Shown here: piece by piece, positions 32,601 through 41,600 of the stretch | Position numbering within the stretch: the first letter of the stretch is position 1 | Layout of the letters: the number at the start of each line of letters is the position of its first letter | NCBI GenBank assembly: GCA_016187945.1 | Contig: JACPIT010000013.1 | Span: forward strand, 1-64,000 | DNA length: 64,000 nt | Source of the DNA: Opitutia bacterium | Lineage (GTDB): Bacteria; Verrucomicrobiota; Verrucomicrobiia; Opitutales; Opitutaceae | Reading direction: 5' to 3' | Program-made: the position numbers and the translations under genes | The notes under the pieces: generated by a model | What the model saw: only the letters and a program-made list of their open reading frames with translations | What the model was told of the DNA's origin: nothing | Databases searched by the model: none

Positions 32601-35600
32601 CAACGCGGACAAATCGGGCGAGCCGCTATCGGAAGCGCCGAATGCGCCGACTCCGGCAGCACTCAGCGCGCGCACCCAATAATAACTCGTCGCTGCCGGC
32701 GCGGTGTAGTCGTAGTAGAAAGTCTCGCCCACCCACGCAGCGATGCGCGTGGCTTGCGCGGAGTTGTTGGTCGAGCCGCGCCAGACTTCGTAACCGGTCG
32801 CGCCGAGCACCGGCGACCAAATCACCCGCACGGCTCCGGTGAGCGCGGCGTCGGTGGCGCTGAGCGTCGACACCTCGCCGGGCACGGCGAACACACCCGG
32901 CATTACCGGGGACGCGGTTTCGTGTGCAGTGAACGTTCCGTCCGCGAGTTGGCCGACGGCATTTTCTCCCGCCGAGAGCACACGGCCGTCGGCCAACAAG
33001 TAAAGCGAGTGCGAGAGCAGACTCGCCATCGCCACCGGGTTTCCGGTGACCTGCACTGGCGTCGCGTCGCCGGCCACGCTGAAGATCGCGTCGGTGGAGC
33101 CCGCGCGCCAGAGTGTGCCGTCGTTCTTCACGAACCACGTGCGGCGATATCCTGCGAACACCGCGCGCACGCCCGTCGCGATTTGCACGGCCTGCGTGCG
33201 ATCGGTTTTGTCGCCGGTGCCGAGTTGGCCGTAATCGTTGAGGCCGACGGTCCACAGCGTGCCGTCGAGCTTCAGGAAAGCACTGTGCTCTTGTCCCGCG
33301 ACCACTGCCGCGACGCCCGCGGCGACTGGGACGAAGCTTGCGCGATTGGTGGTCGTGCCATCGCCGAGTTGGCCGAAAAGATTGCGACCGGCGGCAAACA
33401 GATCGCCGTTGATCTTCACGACTAACATGTGCTGCTCGCCCAACGCCATGTCGCGCACGTCCGTCATGAGTTGCTTCGGTTGCGGATTTGAAGCGAAGAC
33501 ATTGGCGCCGCCCATCGCGCCGTTGCCGGCGACCCAAAGCGTGCCGTCAGATTTGAGGAACAAGGTGCGTCGTTCCCAAGTGGCGACCTTGACGACGTCG
33601 GTCATGACCTGCACCGGCTGCGTCGTGGAGTTCGTCGTGCCATCGCCGAGCTGACCGTAGCTGTTGGAGCCCATGGCCCAGAGCGAACCGTCCGATTTGA
33701 GGAAGAAGCTGTGCCACCAGCCCGCGTAGATCGCGCGGACATCCGTAGCGACCTGCACGGGATTCTCCCGATTCGTCGTGGTGCCGTCGCCGAGCTGGCC
33801 GGCAGTGTTGTTGCCTGCGGCCCACAGTGTGCCGTCGCCGCGAAGGAAGAGGCTGTGGTAAGCGCCAGTCGCAACTTGCACGACTGCGGCCGGACCGGAA
33901 ATCGCGAGCGTCGCCGGGGCCGAGGCAGTGCTGCCTGCGGCGGTGGTCACGGTGACCGAATACTCGCCGGTGTCGGCACCGAGAACATAGGGAAGCGTAA
34001 ACGTGTCGGCGGTGGCGCCGGCGATCGGCGTCGTGCCCTTGAACCATTGATAGGAGAACGGTGGGGTGCCGGTGGCGGACACGGTGAACGTCACGTCGCT
34101 GCCGGCGGTGACGGTCTGCGAAGCGGGCGGCGTAACGATCACGGGCGGCGTGCCGTTGGAGCTGTAGCCGGTATCGGACGCGCTGAAACCAGTGGCGCCG
34201 GCGGGGTTCGCGGCCTTGACCCAGTAGTAGTAGGTCTGGCCCTGAACCGCCGTGGCGTCGAAATAGTAGGGCAACAAGACGCGCTGGGCGAGTTGCGTGG
34301 CGGTGGCCGAATTATCGACGGTATTGCGCCAAACCTCGAACCGGCGCCACGCCAACGGTGCGGTCCACGTGAGGCGAACGCCGTCAGAATACGTGCCATC
34401 GGAGGCGACGGGATCCGTCGGCGCGGAAGTGCTGGAGAGCGTGCCGGACGTGACGAGCGCAAGGTTGGCAACGGAATCACGGTGGCCGACCCCGAGCTGT
34501 CCCCAGTTGTTGCGCCCCGCGGACCAGAGCGAGCCGTCGGCCCGTGCCTGAAGAGCTTGGCCGGAACCAACCGCGATCGCGTAGACCGAGGAAGGCACGC
34601 TGATCTGCACGGGCACGCTGGAACTCGCTGTCGTCCCGTTGCCAAAGGTGCCGGCGTTGGAGCCCATCGCCCACAAAGTGCCGTCGGTTTTGGTGAACAG
34701 GCTATTGCCGTATCCCGCACAGATCAGGCTCACGGACGTCGCGACTTGGATCGGCGTGAGGCGATCGACGGATGTGCCGTCGCCCAAGGCAAAGAATGCG
34801 TTGTATCCGGTCGCCCAGAGCGTGCCGTCCGTCTTGATGAACAAGGAATGACCGCCGCCAGCGGAAATCGCGGTGACATCCGTCGTGACTTGCTGCCACG
34901 TGGTCGCATTCTGCGTGTTGCCCGAGCCGAGGGCTCCGTTGCCGCCGAAGCCGGCGGCCCAGAGGGTGCCGCCCGACTTGATCAGGAGGCTGTGCTGCGC
35001 GCCCGCGGAAACGGCGATCGCGTTGTCGGCGACTTGAACGGGCGACGAGCGATTCGTCGTCGTGCCATCGCCGAGCTGGCCGCTGTCATTGCGACCGGTC
35101 GCCCAGACGGTGCCGTCTTTTTTGATGAAGAGCGTGTGCTCCCCGCCGGCGTCGACCGCCGCGACGTTGGACGCTATCAAGATCGGTTCCGTGCGATCGA
35201 TCGTCGTGCCGTCGCCGAGTTGGCCGGAGTTGTTGCTGCCGCGGCCCCACAATTTGCCGTCGCGGGTGATATAGACGGTGAAGTAGTCGCCAGCGGACAT
35301 CTGCACGACGTCCTCGGCGAGCAACACGGGCACGGTCCAGACCCGGTCCACTCCCGCGCCCGGCGGGAGCGCGCCGTCGACCGCGCGGCCCATGCCGAAC
35401 AATCGACCGTCCGTCCGCAGGAACAAGCTATGCGAGTAGCCCGCGGCGACGAAGAGCACGCCGTTCTGCGGCACCACGGCCACCGTCGCGGGATCGGAGG
35501 TGACGCTGCCCGCGATGTTGGTCAGCGCGACGCGGTAAACGCCGGCGTGGGCAGGCTGGATATTCGAGAGCGTGTAGATTGCGGAATCACTCGAGGTCAA

Positions 35601-38600
35601 ACCGACATTGTTGCGAGACCACGCGAACGTCGGCGGCGTATTCGTGGTGTAGTCGACCGACAAAGACGGTGAAGTGCCGGCGATGAACGCGCCGCCGGCC
35701 GGTTGGGTGTCGATCACCGGCGCCGTGGCGATTTCCACGGCGGTGACGGAACTCGTCGCACTGCCCGCCGAGTTGGTGACGCGAACCCAGTAATTGCCGT
35801 TGTTCGCCGCTCGGAACGCCGGAATGGTCAACGTTGCCGCAGTCGCCCCGGAAATCGCGGAGCCGTTGAAGAACCATTGGTAGGTGACCGCGACAGGACT
35901 TTCCACCTGCACGGACAACTCGATTGCACCACCGCTGAGAACGGTGCGTGAAACTGGCATCGGTTCAATTACGGGCGGAGCGACGTAAACGTTGAGTGTC
36001 GCTTCTGCCGAAATCGCCTCCGTGGAACCGTTGCTCAAAACGCAGCGGAAACGGGTTCCGTCTTGTGGGAGAGAGGCCTTGGCCAACGTGAGCGTCGCCG
36101 CATTGACGCCCGAGAAATTGGTTCCCGGAACAACCGCAGTCCACTCCGAGAATCCAGCCGCGGAATATTGCCACTGGAAGGAGACCCCGGGACTCGAGGT
36201 AGCCACCGAAAACGAGGTGCCGGTGCCAGCAGCGACGTTGCGATTCACCGGTTGGGTCGTGATGGAGATATTCCCGCCTAGATCCGTGCTGCGCCAGATT
36301 CCATCGTCGGCGGCGACAAGTATCGTGTGGTCGCTGATGGCGAAGAAGCGCGATGAGCCGAACGGCAAGGGACGGCGGTGCCAGGAAATTCCGTCGGTGG
36401 AGTCGTAAAGCGCGTTTCCACCCAGAATCCAGAAACGTTCTCCATCGAACTCGAAGGTGGCTTCCACCGCGTCGAAGCCCGCCGGCTGGCGCTCGGTCCA
36501 GTTGAGACCATCGACCGAGGTCAGAATGCGCTCATAACCAACACCCACGAAGACGCCCCGCCCAAAGTGCATCCGGTTCACAAGGGCATCGGATTGTGTC
36601 GAAGCGGACCAATTCACCAAATTGGTGGACGTCCAAAGTTTCCAATCGGAGGCCACCACATATCGACCATTCCCGAAGGCGAAGGCGGTAAGATAACCAT
36701 CGAAGCCGATCGAACGATTGGTCCAGGAAAGGCCGTCGGTGGAAGTAGCGAAGTTCCCTTTCGTGCCCAACGCCACGAGCATGCCATTCGCGAACTCGAA
36801 TCGCGTGATCGTCCCCGAGAATCCCGCGATATCCGCGACCTGCCAATTCGAGCCATCGCTCGAATGCCAATATCGCCCGCCGAAATCCGCATCCGTGCAG
36901 AAAAACTTCCCCAAGGCGTAAAGCAGCCGACCGCCGACTTGGTCGCCGATTCCGGTTTGCGACTGTGTCCAAACAATGCCGTCGTCCGAGAAATAGTCGT
37001 TCCGCCATGATCCGGATGTGACGAATCGTCCGCCGCCCTGAGTCATACTCACCACCGAGTAACCGATCGCGGGCGCTCCGAACCGAGGTTCCCAGGTGAG
37101 AGCGTCTGTGGATGAGAACACAATGCCCCCTACCACCGCCCAAAAACGCCCATTGAATGCGTGGACCAAACTCATCTGCGTTTGCGCCGGCCCTGGACGC
37201 CACGTCCAACTCAGTCCGTCCGAGGACGTATAGTAGGAGAATGAACCATCCGTGATGCAGTAGATGCCGTTCACCCAAGCGATCGAAGGCGAACTGAAGA
37301 AAGTGGGTGGCTGCCTCTGCGTCCACGTCACTCCGTCGGACGACGTCGCCATCAGGCCTCCATCATGGCCAACTGCAAAGAACAACGAGCCGGCGCGCGT
37401 CACTCCCCCCAGCCAGCGATACGCATCGGACCCGCTGATCGTCAGCGATCGCCGCGTCCAATTAACGCCGTCCGGAGACGTCATGATGGCGGCCTCACCG
37501 CTGGCATCGCCACCCACACCCACAAAAAGCCCCTGATCGAAGCAGACTGCCTCTAGAGACACGTTGCTCCCGCCTGATCCCAAAGACGAGACCGACCACG
37601 ACTGACCATCGCTCGATGACAACACACTTCCTGTGCGCCCGGGCCCGACGAGAACGAATCGGCCCGCACCAAACACTCCACCGCTAGTTTGGGCCCCGCC
37701 CGAATCGAAACGTTGGGCCCAATCCACGCCATTCGCCGAACTGTAGATGGTGCTGCTCGAGGAACTGTTTGTGGCACCCACATACATTCCGTTCCCAAAG
37801 GCCAGAGCCGTAGCTGCGGGCTGCCCCGGGAACCGCTGCCAGCTGAGACCGTCGGAGGAGGTCAGAGTGCCAGTGGACGTGAGAGCGCGAAGAAACCCAC
37901 TGCCAAAATTCTCCAAACGCACCACCTGCTCGGCTTTCAGCCAAGGCGTCACCGTCACCGTTTCGCTGTCAACCGAACCGGAGCCATTGCTGACTCGCAC
38001 CCAATACTTTTGGGCGACGGTCGCATTGGACGGGGTCAGGTAGCCGCCACCCGTAGCGCTCGAGATCGGTCGTGAAGTGTCGCCGCGGTTGCCGCGATAC
38101 CACTGGTAAGTCAGCGGCGGCGTGCCGGACGCGATCACCCCGAGATTTGCCGTGGCACCCTCAACCACGTCGGCGCTCTGCGGCTGGGTAGTTATCTGGG
38201 GTGCCGCGCCGATCGTCACCGTGACGGTGGAGCTATTGACGAAACCGTCCGCATTGGAGATTCGCACCCAAAAGCGTGTCGTCTGCGTCAAAGCGCCCGT
38301 CGTAAACGTCGCTGAGATTGCACCGATGATTGGGTGAGAGGTGTCGCCGGCTTCGCCGAGATACCACTGAAAGGACAGGTTTGCTCCGGTCGCCGAAACC
38401 ATGAGCGTCGCCGTCTGGCCGCTCGCCACCGAACGGTTGCTTGGACTTGCGTCGATCATCGGCGCGCTAAGCGGCATCGGGGCGCGCAGCCAACGTTCGA
38501 CATTGGTAGATGCCCACCACGTCCCGCCGGCATGGAGAAAATTACTCACGACGCGGTAGCTGCCGCCGGCGTTCACCAGGGCACCGGGTGCTACCTGCCA

Positions 38601-41600
38601 AGTCCGACCGTCTAACGAGGTCAACAAGTCCCCCCCATGCGCCGCGAGGAATTGTCCGCCGGCAAACGCCAGAGCCGTGATCCCCGACGGATAGGTTCCG
38701 AACTGCCCCCACTCCGCTCCGTCCGCGGATCGCCACAACGTGCCGTCTCCGGCGTAAGCGACAAACACCCCGGCACCGAACACCACCTTGCGGAAATGTT
38801 GCGAGGTGGGGCGCGTGGTCAATTCGGACCACACCGCTCCATCGCTCGAAGTCGCGACGGTGCCCCACGGACCGACCCCAACGTAAAGGCCGTTTCCATA
38901 GGCGATCGACGCTACGACACTCCCATTGGAAATAGTGCCGCTCCAATTGATGCCGTCGGAGGATCGATAGATCGCGCCACCGTTCCACATCAGCCATTGG
39001 CCGCCCAGATAGGCTACTCCTGAGAATCCGGCAGTCTGCCCTTGACCTATAAAATTCCGCGCCGTCCACGTCACGCCGTCCGTCGAGGTGTAGTGCGTGT
39101 ATCCACTGTAGGTGTAACTGTTGACGGCCACAAAGAGACCATTGCCGTAGGCCACGGCGCCGAGGGAGTAAGCGGACGGATTCACGGCATATTTCCAGTT
39201 CACGCCATCGTCGGAGTAGCGGGCGGCATTGCCGCTAACCGCCACAAAGCGACCCGCACCATAAGCCACCTCGGATGGAATGCTAAAGCCGAGACGCTGA
39301 CTCCAGTTGGACAGGTCCGCCGACGTCCACAAACGGAACGACGCGCCGCTACCCGATGAGCCGGCCAGCGCGAAATAGGTGCCGTCGGCATAGCCAATCG
39401 CGTTCACCATGTTAGGCATCACCCCGGTTGGCACGGCCGACCACGTCAGTCCGTCGGTCGAAGTGCGGAACGACGAGTCGATCAGATGGTCACCCACTTG
39501 AAATGCCGCGCCGCCTCCCTCGCTGAAGATCGGTGCCGTCCACGTGATTCCATCCGCCGATGCCACCGCATATTTCGGCCCGCCGTAGTATTCCGAAACA
39601 CCCATGGCCACGAACCGACCGCTCACAAACACTACTTGGTTGAGCGAACCGAACGCGTAGGTCGAACTCGAGAACGAGACAGAACAACGCGCCCAGTTGA
39701 CGCCATCAGTCGATTGGTAAACGCGCTTGGTTCCGTCCGCCGCCGTGTATCCCGCCGCAACGAAGCGACCCGTGCCGAACGTCACTGACCGGAGCACGAT
39801 ATTTGCGTTTTGCTCCATCACGTAGCGCCACGCCCAATCGTTGCCGGATGTCAGCGTTAAGACTTTTCCGGAAACGCCGACAAACACCGTGACGCCGTTT
39901 CCGCGCGCGACGCTCGACAGCACCTCGCTCGACCCCGCATCGGCCAATCGGATTTTTGTCCAGGTCCGTCCGTCCGCAGAGGAAAACAGCTGTCCGCCCA
40001 CGCCGCCCGCAACGAACCGCGTGCCGTCGTGCAACACACAGCGAAGGGAAGCGCTGGATTCGATTGTTCCCTTACGCCAATCGACTCCGTTCGATGAATA
40101 GGCTGCCGCACCATCGCCGACCATGACGTGCACGCCACCGCCGCTGGCCGTCGCGTAAAGATACGCGGTGTCGAAATACGGCTCAATCAAACCCCACCGT
40201 CCCACCGCCATCGTGTCGCTCAGCGCGATGTCTGCTCCGCTCACCACGCGCACCCAATAGCGTGCCAGAGAATCATCCTGCGCGACCGTCAATGTGTTTG
40301 AGGTTCCGCCCGACACCGGCAGAGACGTGTCACCACTCGCGCCGGCGAACCACTGATACGTAAACGGTCCGGTCCCGCTTGCCGTCACGCTCAACGTCAC
40401 CAGCGAACCGTCGGTGTTCGCCGTGGCGGGACTGATCGTGACCAAGAAGGCCTGAACGGAGCACGTCGCACTGCGCGAAAATACCTGACCAAACTCATTT
40501 GTGACGCGCACCCGATAACTCCCTTGGTCACTAGACTGCGCCCCCGAAATCGTGAGCGTGGCGGTGCTGCTTCCGCTCACCCGTCCGCCATCGGCCAAAG
40601 GCTGATCATCTTTGAACCACTGATATCCCGTTGCGGCGCTCGCCTGCACGGAAAGCGAAATAGATGCACCCTTCGCCACCGCCAGATCTTGCGGCTGCTG
40701 CAGGATTATCGGCGGATCGATCGCGACTGCCGCAGCGAAAAACGCTTCGCCGGCCGCAACCAATCGCACATTGCCCAAGGTGGCCGGCACACCGGATTGC
40801 TCGCTGCTCGACCGCGCCCGAGCCAACACTTCGCCCGTAGATTTAAGCAGGATATAATGCGATGCGCGGGCAGACATAGCCACGACGTTATCAACACCCA
40901 ATGGCGTGATGACCCCGCCATTGCCCAAAAGTTGGCCGGTGCCCGATAACGCCCAGATGCTGAAGCCATCTCCCGCCGCGAACACCGACGAACTCCAGCT
41001 CGTCACGTTCAGCTCCCCCGACGAACTCGATCCCCAAGCCAAGAAGCCGAGATCGGTCAGCACAAAGGTGTGACGCTCGCCGGCGGTAATCGCATACGTC
41101 GTGCGCAGGTTATTTGGCACCAGACACTGCCCGGATTCGTTCGCGCCCCACGCGACCACAGTGCCGTCATTCTTCAACGCCACGGAGTGATTACCACCAG
41201 CGGCCACTTGCACGACATTGGTCAATCCCGCCGGAACCGTTGCTTGCCCCGCCGAATTGCGGCCCCAAGCCACGACGGAACCGTCGGACTTGAGGGCAAG
41301 CATATGATCGCCGCCGGCCGCCAGCTGCACCACGCCCGAAAGCCCCGCCGGAACATTGCGTTGGCCAAAATCGTTCCGACCCCAAGCGACCACCGTGCCA
41401 TCCGCTCGCAGCGCCGCGGCATGACCATTACCCGCGACCAAATCGCTCACGTTCTCGAGCCCAGCGGGCAAATCGGTCTGGCCCGACTCGTTTGCGCCCC
41501 AGGTCACGACGCGGTTCGGACGGGTCACCCGCACATGGAAAATGCGGGTGGTGCTGCCCGCCGAATTCGAAACGGTCACCGCATAATACCCTGAATCGGC

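Noticed and set aside
36270-40200. Sialidase activity for the BNR-like arrays
   Set aside because: Only the Asp-box-like SxDGxxW blades are visible; the arginine triad and nucleophile of sialidases could not be found.
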